Shown: positions 17,422 through 25,420 of the stretch, in pieces
Position numbering within the stretch: the stretch's first letter is position 1
Layout of the letters: every line of letters starts with the position of its first letter
Source of the DNA: Lysinibacillus fusiformis
GTDB taxonomy: Bacteria; Bacillota; Bacilli; Bacillales_A; Planococcaceae
Length of the DNA stretch: 64,000 bases
Direction: 5' to 3'
NCBI RefSeq assembly: GCF_003049525.1
Contig: NZ_PYWL01000002.1
Span: forward strand, 248,001-312,000
Made by a program: the position numbers and the translations under genes
Notes under the pieces: model-generated
What the model saw: only the letters and a program-made list of their open reading frames with translations
Told to the model about the DNA's origin: nothing
Database searches by the model: none

Positions 17422-18012
17422 GTGACAACAGCAACAAAAACATTTCCAGTGGCCATTTCGGCTCGTCATATTCATCTAAGTGAAGCGGACTTACAAGCAC
17501 TTTTTGGTCCACAAGCAACGTTAACAAAGGATTTTGACTTATCACAGCCTGGACAATTTGCGGCAAAGGAGCGTGTCTCCATTGAGGGACCGAAAGGCGT
17601 TATCCATAATGTCCGAGTACTTGGTCCAGTAAGAGCAGCTACGCAAGTGGAAGTCAGCCGAACAGATGCGATGAAACTAGGGGTAACCCCTCCGCTGAGA
17701 CAGTCAGGAGATATTGACCATTCAGCAGGCATCAAAATTAGTAGCCAACATCATGAATTGACCATTGAGCAAGGAGTCATTATTGCACAGGCACATATTC
17801 ATATGACTGAGGAAGACGCGAAAGCATTGGAAGTCCAAAATAATGAATTGGTTTCTGTAGAAGTAATCAGTGACCGCCCAGTTACATTCCGTGGTGTAGT
17901 TGTACGCGTTTCCAATGATTTTAGTTTGGAAATGCACATTGATACGGATGAAGCAAACGCTGGTTTTATTGAACAACAGGCACAAGGAACTTTAGTAAAA
18001 GTAACAACGTAA
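17422..18012 (+). CDS. PduL-type phosphotransacylase, short form
   Basis: PduL enzymes recycle CoA in the compartment by turning acetyl-CoA and phosphate into acetyl phosphate. They are unrelated to Pta/EutD. The two zinc-binding blocks are SARHIHLSEADL near the N-terminus and AQAHIHMTEEDA in the second half; LSQPGQFAAKERV, DAMKLGVTPPLRQSGD and EMHIDTDEANAG are also typical. GTG 17422 is chosen, with AGAGGTGG upstream; GTG 17413 overlaps that site. At 196 residues it lacks the N-terminal targeting helix that the next paralogue has, so it may work outside the shell or be recruited through its partner. Confidence 0.92.
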   Translation: MTTATKTFPVAISARHIHLSEADLQALFGPQATLTKDFDLSQPGQFAAKERVSIEGPKGVIHNVRVLGPVRAATQVEVSRTDAMKLGVTPPLRQSGDIDHSAGIKISSQHHELTIEQGVIIAQAHIHMTEEDAKALEVQNNELVSVEVISDRPVTFRGVVVRVSNDFSLEMHIDTDEANAGFIEQQAQGTLVKVTT

Positions 18013-18024
18013 GGAGGAGGCAAG

Positions 18025-18894
18025 ATGCAAGAAAAATTAGTGCAAAAAATTGTTGAAGAAGTTCTGCAGCAAGTTTTAAAAAATCAATCTTCCCCTCCAC
18101 ATGACGGTAAAATTCCAATTGGTGTATCCGCCCGCCATGTCCACCTTGCACAAGCGGAAGTGGAACAGCTCTTTGGTGAGAATTATCAGCTTACACCAAA
18201 GTTTGAGCTTTCCCAACCTGGGCAATTTGCTGCGGAGGAAACCGTAGTCATTGCTGGTCCAAAAGGATCGATTGAGCGTGTACGTATACTGGGTCCAGCT
18301 CGTTCATTGTCTCAAGTGGAAGTTAGCTGGACAGATGCCATGAAACTAGGGATAAAACCACCATTAAGAATTTCAGGTGATATACAAGGCTCTAGCCCAG
18401 TTACATTGATTGGTCCAAAGGGGAGTGTCGTGCTAAATGAAGGACTCATTATTGCACAAGCCCACATTCATATGTCCCCAGAAGACAGTGCGAAATTCAA
18501 TGTAATGGATGGACAGTCTGTACAAATCAAGGTAGAAGGTATTCGCCCAATTATTTTATCGAATGTGGTTATCCGTGTATCAGAGCGTTATCGATTAGAG
18601 ATGCATATTGATACAGATGAAGCCAATGCAGGTTTAATTCAGCAAGGAACAGTAGCAGAAATTGTTCAGCATCAAGTGAATGAGCAACCGATTCCAGTGA
18701 AAGAGCAGTCTCCAGTCGTAGCAAAGGTAGAAAAACCAGCTATTTATCATTATGACAAAAAGCTACTTTCACAACTGGAAGTGCTAGAAATAGATGCGCA
18801 AGAAATTGTCGTGCCAAAGAAAACCATTGTAACGGCGTTAGCCTATGATAAGCTGCGAGAGTTAAATAAAACGTTAACAATCCGTTCTGAGTAG
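18025..18894 (+). CDS. PduL-type phosphotransacylase with targeting helix and C-terminal extension
   Basis: This second PduL copy follows the first by 12 bases. Residues 1-20 (KLVQKIVEEVLQQVLKN) form a strong amphipathic helix joined by a Ser/Pro linker, the usual encapsulation peptide. The catalytic core (about 27-212) keeps SARHVHLAQAEV, LSQPGQFAAEETV, DAMKLGIKPPLRISGD and AQAHIHMSPED. A further 75 residues not found in ordinary PduL follow, ending in EIVVPKKTIVTALAYDKL. That end resembles short modules carried by other microcompartment cargo proteins, but I cannot name its function. It is probably the lumenal enzyme of the pair. Confidence 0.9.
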   Translation: MQEKLVQKIVEEVLQQVLKNQSSPPHDGKIPIGVSARHVHLAQAEVEQLFGENYQLTPKFELSQPGQFAAEETVVIAGPKGSIERVRILGPARSLSQVEVSWTDAMKLGIKPPLRISGDIQGSSPVTLIGPKGSVVLNEGLIIAQAHIHMSPEDSAKFNVMDGQSVQIKVEGIRPIILSNVVIRVSERYRLEMHIDTDEANAGLIQQGTVAEIVQHQVNEQPIPVKEQSPVVAKVEKPAIYHYDKKLLSQLEVLEIDAQEIVVPKKTIVTALAYDKLRELNKTLTIRSE

Positions 18895-18930
18895 CAAATT
18901 AATCTGTGTAACATAAAGAGGGTGAAGTTC

Positions 18931-19215
18931 ATGCAAATGGGAAGAGTGATAGGCAGTGTATGGGCAACACGTAAGGAGGAAGGGCTGAATGGTTTAAAAC
19001 TACTAATCATTCAACCAATTGACTCCAATCAACAGCCGATTCGCACTGAAATTGTAGCAGCTGATCGTATCGGTGCAGGGATTGGTGATGATGTCCTAAT
19101 AACAAGTGGCGGTTCATCACGCTATATTATGAAAGAAAATCCGTTACCAATCGATGCAGTTGTTATAGGTATTATTGATTCTACTGAAGTGATGAGAGGT
19201 GAGGACAATGAGTAG
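18931..19215 (+). CDS. eutN: EutN, pentameric vertex protein of the shell
   Basis: This EutN/CcmL family protein caps the vertices of the icosahedral compartment. The 94 residues begin MGRVIGSVWATRKEEGL and include AADRIGAGIGDDVLITSGGSS, the family core, and PIDAVVIGIID. ATG 18931 has AAAGAGGGTGA 7 bases upstream, while the GTG at 18922 overlaps that site. The end overlaps the next shell gene by 8 bases, suggesting coupled translation. Confidence 0.96.
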   Translation: MQMGRVIGSVWATRKEEGLNGLKLLIIQPIDSNQQPIRTEIVAADRIGAGIGDDVLITSGGSSRYIMKENPLPIDAVVIGIIDSTEVMRGEDNE

Positions 19216-19576
19216 CGCAATTGGCATGATTGAAACAAAAGGATTGGTAGGTTCTTATGAAGCGGCTGATGCGATGATTAAATCTTCTGACGTGACAATC
19301 GTCAAGCAGGAATTCGTTGATGGTGGCATTGTGACTGTGGTCGTGAAAGGTGACGTAGGTTCTGTACAAGCAGCAGTAGAAGCTGGAAAAGCGGCTGCTA
19401 TGCGTGTTGGAGAATTATTAGGCGCTCACGTAATTCCAAGACCTGATGACGAGGTATTCCAAATGATTAGTGGACCAGAGGCACCGAAGAAAAAGCCGGC
19501 TTCTACATCTACATCAACACGTGCTAAAAAAACAACCGAAGCAACACCAGCGACAGATAATCGAGGTGAAGCATAA
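19208..19576 (+). CDS. EutM-like BMC shell protein with charged C-terminal tail
   Basis: The first 92 residues are a BMC domain close to EutM ([19 protein letters not shown], ending [11 protein letters not shown]). They are followed by about 30 residues rich in Lys, Thr, Ala and Pro ([11 protein letters not shown], then [13 protein letters not shown]) that look disordered. Shell paralogues with such tails (compare EutK or PduK) carry an additional interaction element. Here no folded domain can be seen in the tail. The start is ATG 19208 after AGAGGTGAGG. The stop codon overlaps the malate dehydrogenase ATG by one base. Confidence 0.92.
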   Translation: MSSAIGMIETKGLVGSYEAADAMIKSSDVTIVKQEFVDGGIVTVVVKGDVGSVQAAVEAGKAAAMRVGELLGAHVIPRPDDEVFQMISGPEAPKKKPASTSTSTRAKKTTEATPATDNRGEA

Positions 19577-20523
19577 TGGCATTTCGTAAAAATAAAATCG
19601 CTGTGATTGGTGCCGGTCATACTGGTTCTACATTGAGTTTATTTTTAGCACAAAAGGAACTAGGCGATGTCGTGCTCGTTGATATACCCGAAGCTGAGAA
19701 CCCAACTAAAGGGAAGGCATTGGATTTATTACAGACAGGCCCAATAGAAAAGTTTAATGTATCTATTAAAGGGACGAGTAATTATGAGGATATTGCTGGT
19801 GCAGATATCGTAGTTATTACAGCAGGAATCCCTCGAAAACCAGGCATGAGCCGTGATGATTTAGTGACAACGAATGCTAAAATTATTCAACAGGTTTCAA
19901 GACAAATAAAACACTATGCTCCAAATAGTATTGTCCTCGTGTTAAGTAATCCGGTTGATGCCATGACGTATGTATGTCACAAGGAAACAGGCTTTGCTAA
20001 AAATCGTATCATTGGTCAGTCTGGTGTGTTAGATACAGCTCGCTTCAACACGTTTGTTGCACAGGAGCTACAAATTGCACCTGAAGATGTCTCTGGCTTT
20101 GTGCTAGGTGGACATGGTGATGAAATGGTACCATTAATCCGTTATTCCTATGCAGGAGGTATTCCGCTAGAAAAACTCATCCCCCAGGATAGACTCCAGC
20201 AAATCGTCGAACGTACACGTAAAGGTGGCGGTGAAATTGTCGGTTTATTAGGCAATGGTAGTGCGTATTATGCACCAGCTGCTGCATGCGCGCAAATGGT
20301 CGAAATCATTATGAAAGATCAACGAAAAATTGTCCCTTCTATTGCCCTATTAGAAGGTGAATATGGGTACCAAAACCTGTATCTAGGGGTACCAACAATT
20401 TTAGGCGGCAATGGTATCGAATCTGTAATCGAATTGCACCTAACAAATGAAGAACAAGCAGCGCTTCAGCATTCTGCGGAGGCTGTTAAACAAGTAATTG
20501 CCATTTGCCAAAACATAGAGTAA
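19576..20523 (+). CDS. NAD-dependent malate dehydrogenase encoded at the end of the eut operon
   Basis: This 315-residue protein of the LDH/MDH family is closely similar to Bacillus Mdh. The NAD site is [18 protein letters not shown], and the acidic VDIPEAENP favours NAD over NADP. The substrate loop [11 protein letters not shown] has Arg where lactate dehydrogenases have Gln, so oxaloacetate/malate is the expected pair. [14 protein letters not shown] carries the catalytic His. It is the last eut gene and shares one base with the preceding stop codon. It is not a normal eut component. It could reoxidise NADH made by EutE, because no eutG is present. No encapsulation helix is obvious at either end. 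Confidence 0.94.
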   Translation: MAFRKNKIAVIGAGHTGSTLSLFLAQKELGDVVLVDIPEAENPTKGKALDLLQTGPIEKFNVSIKGTSNYEDIAGADIVVITAGIPRKPGMSRDDLVTTNAKIIQQVSRQIKHYAPNSIVLVLSNPVDAMTYVCHKETGFAKNRIIGQSGVLDTARFNTFVAQELQIAPEDVSGFVLGGHGDEMVPLIRYSYAGGIPLEKLIPQDRLQQIVERTRKGGGEIVGLLGNGSAYYAPAAACAQMVEIIMKDQRKIVPSIALLEGEYGYQNLYLGVPTILGGNGIESVIELHLTNEEQAALQHSAEAVKQVIAICQNIE

Positions 20524-20655
20524 ACAGACTCTACTTTGATGAATAGAAAGAATCCCCATCTTTCTTTCGATTGAAAATGAATGGCAGCTCCTAAAAATGT
20601 TTGATTGGAAACCGAACATTACTCGAAAGCTAGTGAAAATTCTCCTAAATATATA

Positions 20656-20716
20656 CCTCTCTTTGATTAAGAGAGGACGAGCTGTAGCAAGCGCATCGTT
20701 TGCTACAGTTTTTTTA
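20656..20716 (+). terminator. Terminator of the eut operon, two tandem hairpins
   Basis: The first hairpin is CCTCTC/GAGAGG (20656-20676). The second is CTGTAGCAA/TTGCTACAG (20682-20690 with 20700-20708) followed by eight Ts. The 130 bases between the mdh stop codon and the first hairpin show only a weak GAAAGA/TCTTTC hairpin. Confidence 0.85.
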
Positions 20717-20756
20717 TTTTGTAAAAAGTGCTTTTATGCAAATAAGTTAAAGGAAG

Positions 20757-20787
20757 TTGACTTTGCCCTAAGGGGAAAGTGTATAAC
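20757..20787 (+). promoter_or_regulatory. MerR-type promoter with 19 bp spacer and dyad
   Basis: TTGACT at 20757-20762 and TATAAC at 20782-20787 are separated by 19 bp, the stretched spacing activated by MerR-family proteins. The spacer holds a near-perfect dyad, ACTTTGCCCT and AGGGGAAAGT (one mismatch). It lies directly before a merR-like gene, so autoregulation is likely. Confidence 0.8.
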
Positions 20788-20823
20788 GGATATAAGACAT
20801 AAATGAAAGGGAGAAGTGATGGT

Positions 20824-21648
20824 GTGATATCAATTGGTGAATTTTCGAAAATTTGTGGTGTATCAACGAAAACGCTCCGCTATTACAGTGAAATTGGTTT
20901 AATTCATCCTGAGGAGATAAATGAAGAAAACGGCTATCGCTATTATTCCATTAAACAATTGAAAAAAATGCTCTTTATTAATCGTTTAAAATCCTATCAA
21001 TTATCGCTTGAGGAAATCAAAACGCTCGTAATGATGGAAGAACACGAGCAAGAAGAAAAACTATATGGTGTCCTCAGACAAAAGAAAAGGGAATTGCAGG
21101 AGCGTATGAAGGCTTATGATTTTACAGTGAAGCAAATCAATCATGATTTACTCCATATAAAGAAGGGTGTATCAATTATGTCTTATCTGGATGATATACC
21201 TATCAAACTCGTTGAGACGAAGCAGCAGACAATACTGACTAGACGGCAGTTGCTGACTGGTGAAGATTATAAAGAGGGATATCACCATTTTTTCCAAACA
21301 CTCTATGAGAAAATCGCTAAGGAGCAATACACCCTACTTGGGAAGCCGATGACGATTTATCATAGTGCTGAATATGATCCTCTTGGTAATGATACTGAAT
21401 TTGCTATTCCTATTAAAGAATCAGTGAACGGAACAAGAGATTTTCCAGGAGGACTTTGTGCAAAATCCGTGTTAAAAGGCGCTTATAATGAGTTATCTGC
21501 AATTTATGCCAATTTACTAGAGTGGGTGAAAAAAGAGGGCTATGAGCTAGTGGATTCTCCTTATGAAATTTATATAACAGATCCCAATCAAGAGCAGCAT
21601 ACGGAAGACTGGCTAACAGAAGTTTATTTTCCAATCAAGAAAAAATAA
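20824..21648 (+). CDS. MerR-family regulator with GyrI-like effector-binding domain
   Basis: The first 70 residues are a MerR winged helix (ISIGEFSKICGVSTKTLRYYSEIGL, with GYRYYSIKQL). A dimerisation coiled coil follows to about 110. The rest resembles the GyrI/BmrR small-molecule-binding fold (IPIKLVETKQQTILTRRQ, EVYFPIKK). Such proteins activate efflux or stress genes when they bind hydrophobic compounds. GTG 20824 is taken as start because GGGAG precedes it and the MerR fold begins there; ATG 20803 has no ribosome site. The next gene, 13 bases downstream, is probably cotranscribed. Confidence 0.85.
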   Translation: MISIGEFSKICGVSTKTLRYYSEIGLIHPEEINEENGYRYYSIKQLKKMLFINRLKSYQLSLEEIKTLVMMEEHEQEEKLYGVLRQKKRELQERMKAYDFTVKQINHDLLHIKKGVSIMSYLDDIPIKLVETKQQTILTRRQLLTGEDYKEGYHHFFQTLYEKIAKEQYTLLGKPMTIYHSAEYDPLGNDTEFAIPIKESVNGTRDFPGGLCAKSVLKGAYNELSAIYANLLEWVKKEGYELVDSPYEIYITDPNQEQHTEDWLTEVYFPIKKK

Positions 21649-21661
21649 TAAGGAGGTTGAA

Positions 21662-22642
21662 ATGATGGGAGTTAATTGGAATATACCTGCATCAGATAGA
21701 TTGAGCTTGAATGAATCCTTTATAAAGGAAGCGTATCGTAATATAACAGGTATTGTAATTATCAGAAATGGCAAGCTAGCATATGAAAATTATTTTCAGA
21801 AGAACGACTCAGAGCAAGCACAGCATGTGGCATCGGTCACTAAGAGTGTACTATCCGCACTTATCGGCATTGCCATCGATAAAGGTTTTATTAAGAGTGT
21901 CGAACAACGGGTATTGGACTTCTTTCCTGAGTATCGAACAGATGATGACGTTAAACAAAAAATGAATATACGACATCTTTTAACAATGACAGTTCCCTAT
22001 CCGTTTCAGGATTGGCATGAGCCACTCGATATTTTATGTCAGCAAGATGATTGGGTGGAATATATCCTCAATAGTATGGGGGAGGGAGGAGCAGTCGGCC
22101 ATTTTAAGTATTCCTCAGCAGGAGCTCATTTACTTTCTGCCATTCTGACGCAGAGCACAGGAAAGACGGCCCTTGAATTTGCCAATGAATATTTATTTCA
22201 ACCGATAGGAATAAAAGAAATCCCGAATTATCCAATGACTGGGTATGGTTTTGACGATTTATTCGGAAAAAACGTGAAAGGATGGGTGCATGATCCGAAT
22301 GGGCTTTCTACAGGCGGCTGGGGATTAACAATGACGACAAGAGATATGGCCCGAATAGGCTCTTTATATATGAATAAGGGTTTATGGAATCACCAAAGAA
22401 TCCTGTCAAAAGCATGGATTCAAGAATCTATCGCGGGAAATTCACATCATTATGGCTATTTATGGTGGCTACGAGAGGAGGAAGATTTCTTTTCTTATGC
22501 TGCAGTTGGCGATGGCGGCAATATAATCTGTTGTATTCCTTCACTGAACACAGTAGTTGCTATCTCTTCACTCTTTATGGTCAATGCTCCAGATAGATGG
22601 TCGTTTATCAAGGAACATATTGTTCCAGCATTAATGCAATAA
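21662..22642 (+). CDS. Serine hydrolase of the beta-lactamase/esterase family
   Basis: This 326-residue protein of the class C beta-lactamase-like family (PF00144) has the nucleophile motif SVTK at residues 58-61, a KYSSAG tyrosine motif near 146 and a GDGGN motif near the C-terminus in place of KTG. There is no signal peptide, so it should act in the cytoplasm, more likely as an esterase or amidase than as a drug-resistance enzyme. AAGGAGG sits close before the ATG. It is linked to the MerR gene by 13 bases. The substrate may be the compound the regulator senses, which is inference. Confidence 0.82.
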   Translation: MMGVNWNIPASDRLSLNESFIKEAYRNITGIVIIRNGKLAYENYFQKNDSEQAQHVASVTKSVLSALIGIAIDKGFIKSVEQRVLDFFPEYRTDDDVKQKMNIRHLLTMTVPYPFQDWHEPLDILCQQDDWVEYILNSMGEGGAVGHFKYSSAGAHLLSAILTQSTGKTALEFANEYLFQPIGIKEIPNYPMTGYGFDDLFGKNVKGWVHDPNGLSTGGWGLTMTTRDMARIGSLYMNKGLWNHQRILSKAWIQESIAGNSHHYGYLWWLREEEDFFSYAAVGDGGNIICCIPSLNTVVAISSLFMVNAPDRWSFIKEHIVPALMQ

Positions 22643-22700
22643 TATCACAACCTATATCATAACAAACCTTATCACCTCTACTATAATCAAAGGAGGAGGG

Positions 22701-23801
22701 ATGAGGATGAATAACATCATACAGGAGATGATTGATTGGATTGAAGATCATCTCTTAGAAGGCTTTTCATTAGAACATTTAGGGAAGGATATGGGCTATT
22801 CCTCGTATTATTGTTCGTTTAAATTCCATCAAATAACGGGGATCACAATTAAAAAATATGTTTCATTACGCAAGGTATATTTGGCCTCTGAAGCATTAAA
22901 AAAGTCGGAAGAAAAAATGATCGATATTGCCTTACATTATGGCTTTTCAACACAGGAATCCTTTTCTAGAGCCTTTAAAAAGGTCTTTGGTTTAAGCCCT
23001 CATGAATTCCGAAAGTCCCCACAACCTTTGCAAACATTTGTAAAAAAGAATTTAAAGGATGAAAGAGGATGGTTTACAATGGATATTTCTTCAAAACTAA
23101 AAATTGAAGCATTGCAAGAGAAAATACATGCGCAATATGATCAAGCGATATTGAATGTTTTAAATGGTCAAATGATGTACGAGGAGTTTTCGAAACAGCA
23201 ATTAATGGGGAACAGTGATTATGTACCTTTTAATGAAGCCATGTGTACCAATCAAACAGCAAGCCCTATTTTGGGTGAAGAATTTAACAAAATTCGTGCC
23301 GCTGGACACCAAGTAGCGGTTCAGGACTATGAGCGTATAACAGTGAATCCTTTAAAGTCATTGTGGACCAAAAACTATCAATGTATCGTTTTATGGTTTG
23401 GGGATGATATGTTTTGTCAAATGAACTTGCTAACTGTACTTGCTTTTCTGGAGCAGCAAAAATACGAAGGCAAAGTTTATTTCCATATGGTACAGGAAGC
23501 GACCTATGATGTGGATGAAATTGAGATCGTGCTTGGAGACTATTTAAAGATTTATCAAGACGTTTTGATCCGCCATCGTATCCCAGAGGCAACGCTTTTA
23601 CCAGTAATGTATCAGGGCATTCAATTATATTTTGACTATTTAAAAGAAGAAAATGATATTTCTACTTATATTATGAAACATGTTGATCAGTCATCACAGG
23701 AATTGTTAACACAATTATTTCGCCTCTTTCCTCAATATGGGCTCGGAGATACTCAGTATTTAAAAATAATAGATAAAGTGAAAAATGAAAAATCTGAGTA
23801 A
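22701..23801 (+). CDS. AraC-family regulator with C-terminal sensor-like domain
   Basis: Residues 5-105 form an AraC/XylS DNA-binding domain at the N-terminus (EHLGKDMGYSSYYCSFKFHQ, IDIALHYGFSTQESFSRAFK, FGLSPHEFRKS). About 260 residues of another domain follow. That part includes LWFGDDMFCQMNLLTVLAFL, which recalls the DUF1835 family, but its ligand is unknown. AGGAGGAGGG precedes ATG 22701, and ATG 22707 is an equally good alternative start. It lies 58 bases after the serine hydrolase and has no evident terminator in front of it. Confidence 0.8.
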   Translation: MRMNNIIQEMIDWIEDHLLEGFSLEHLGKDMGYSSYYCSFKFHQITGITIKKYVSLRKVYLASEALKKSEEKMIDIALHYGFSTQESFSRAFKKVFGLSPHEFRKSPQPLQTFVKKNLKDERGWFTMDISSKLKIEALQEKIHAQYDQAILNVLNGQMMYEEFSKQQLMGNSDYVPFNEAMCTNQTASPILGEEFNKIRAAGHQVAVQDYERITVNPLKSLWTKNYQCIVLWFGDDMFCQMNLLTVLAFLEQQKYEGKVYFHMVQEATYDVDEIEIVLGDYLKIYQDVLIRHRIPEATLLPVMYQGIQLYFDYLKEENDISTYIMKHVDQSSQELLTQLFRLFPQYGLGDTQYLKIIDKVKNEKSE

Positions 23802-23874
23802 AACTACTAAACGGCCCACAATATACAAAATTTTCGAAAATATGATAAACTTATAGCACAAGGAGGATGAAAGC

Positions 23875-25371
23875 ATGACTGTTCAACAATTTACTGACTA
23901 TGTTAAGAAGATGCAGCATTATGAGGAAGCACTCAATGTAATTTATTGGGATATGAGAACGGGAGCACCTAAAAAAGGGTTAGCACAACGTTCAGAGGTA
24001 ATAGGTACATTATCAGCCTCCTTATTTGATATGCAAACGAGTGAAGAATTAGGTGAGCTACTATTAGCCTTAGAGGCACAAAAATCAGATCTTGATTATG
24101 TGACACTTCGTTTAGTGGAAGAAGTAAGAAAGAATTACGATCAAAATAAAAAAATTCCTGCTGAAGAGTATAAACAATTTGTAATTCTACAATCAAAGGC
24201 GGAAACGGCATGGGAAGAAGCAAAGGAAAGCAATAATTTTGAACTATTCCTACCATTTTTAGAGGAAATCATTCAATGGCAAAAAAAATTCATTCAATAT
24301 TGGGGCATTAAAAATGGATCTCCCTATAATACATTGCTCGATTTATATGAACCAGACATGACGACAGATGTATTAGACCATGTATTTGGTGATTTACGAG
24401 AATCCATTATAACACTTGTACAAAAAATTGCTGATTCATCGAATAAACCGGACACAAGCATGTTATTTAAGCATTTTCCACGTGAAGCTCAGCGTGAACT
24501 ATCACTAGAGATGCTAGCTCAACTTGGTTACGACTTTGATGCTGGCCGTTTAGATGAAAGTGTGCATCCATTTATGATTGGCTTAAACTATGGTGATGCT
24601 CGTATTACGACTAAGTATGATGAAAATGACTTCCGTTCAGCTATTTTTGGTACAATTCATGAATGCGGTCACGCGATGTATGAGCAAAACATTGATGAAA
24701 AACTTGCAGGTCTGCCATTAGCCACAGGTACATCAATGGGGATTCATGAATCTCAATCATTATTTTATGAAAATTTTGTTGGCAGAAATGAAAAGTTCTG
24801 GGAGCATAACTATGAGCGCATTCAACACTTCTCACCAGCTCAATTTGGTGATGTTGCATTAGCCGATTTTTTACGTGCCATTAATATGGTCGAACCATCT
24901 TTTATTCGTATTGAAGCGGATGAATTAACGTATCCACTACATATCATGATTCGCTATGAAATTGAACGTGATCTGTTCAATGGGGAATTACAAGCGAAGG
25001 ATCTCCCACAAGTATGGAATGATAAATATGAGGAATATTTAGGTATTCGCCCTGAGACAGATGCAATGGGAGTACTACAAGACATGCATTGGTCAGGTGG
25101 CATGTTCGGTTACTTCCCATCCTATGCGTTAGGAATGATTTATGCAGCACAATGGAAGCATGCGATGGATAAGGATATTCCTCATTTTGATGAGTTATTA
25201 GAAAAGGGCGAGCTTCTACCTATTCGTGAGTGGCTAACAGATAAAGTTCATCAATATGGAGCATTGAAAAAGCCATTTGAATTGCTACAGGAGGCGACAG
25301 GGGAAGGCTTAAATGCCAAGTATCTTGCAAACTACTTACAAGAAAAATATACAAAGCTATATCAGTCATAA
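23875..25371 (+). CDS. ypwA: M32 metallocarboxypeptidase (Taq family)
   Basis: This 498-residue cytoplasmic zinc carboxypeptidase trims peptides from the C-terminus. The zinc motif HExxH reads HECGHAMYE at about residue 262. Other M32 signatures are IGTLSASLFDM, GTIHECGHAMYEQN, GTSMGIHESQSLFYEN, HWSGGMFGYFPSYALG and IHPYG-like HQYGALKKPFEL. The start has AAGGAGGATGA. In B. subtilis ypwA lies close to ypvA; here the whole eut island separates them. Confidence 0.94.
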   Translation: MTVQQFTDYVKKMQHYEEALNVIYWDMRTGAPKKGLAQRSEVIGTLSASLFDMQTSEELGELLLALEAQKSDLDYVTLRLVEEVRKNYDQNKKIPAEEYKQFVILQSKAETAWEEAKESNNFELFLPFLEEIIQWQKKFIQYWGIKNGSPYNTLLDLYEPDMTTDVLDHVFGDLRESIITLVQKIADSSNKPDTSMLFKHFPREAQRELSLEMLAQLGYDFDAGRLDESVHPFMIGLNYGDARITTKYDENDFRSAIFGTIHECGHAMYEQNIDEKLAGLPLATGTSMGIHESQSLFYENFVGRNEKFWEHNYERIQHFSPAQFGDVALADFLRAINMVEPSFIRIEADELTYPLHIMIRYEIERDLFNGELQAKDLPQVWNDKYEEYLGIRPETDAMGVLQDMHWSGGMFGYFPSYALGMIYAAQWKHAMDKDIPHFDELLEKGELLPIREWLTDKVHQYGALKKPFELLQEATGEGLNAKYLANYLQEKYTKLYQS

Positions 25372-25377
25372 AAAAAC

Positions 25378-25412
25378 AAGCGATTTCTCTATAATGAGAA
25401 ATCGCTTTTTTT
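25378..25412. terminator. Bidirectional terminator between ypwA and cbaA
   Basis: AAGCGATTTCTC and GAGAAATCGCTT form a 12 bp perfect stem with T runs on both strands. It serves the two converging genes. Confidence 0.9.
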
Positions 25413-25420
25413 CTAAATAC

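Noticed and set aside
20597..20806. 69-codon plus-strand open frame after mdh
   Set aside because: It runs through the eut terminator and the MerR-type promoter and has no ribosome site.
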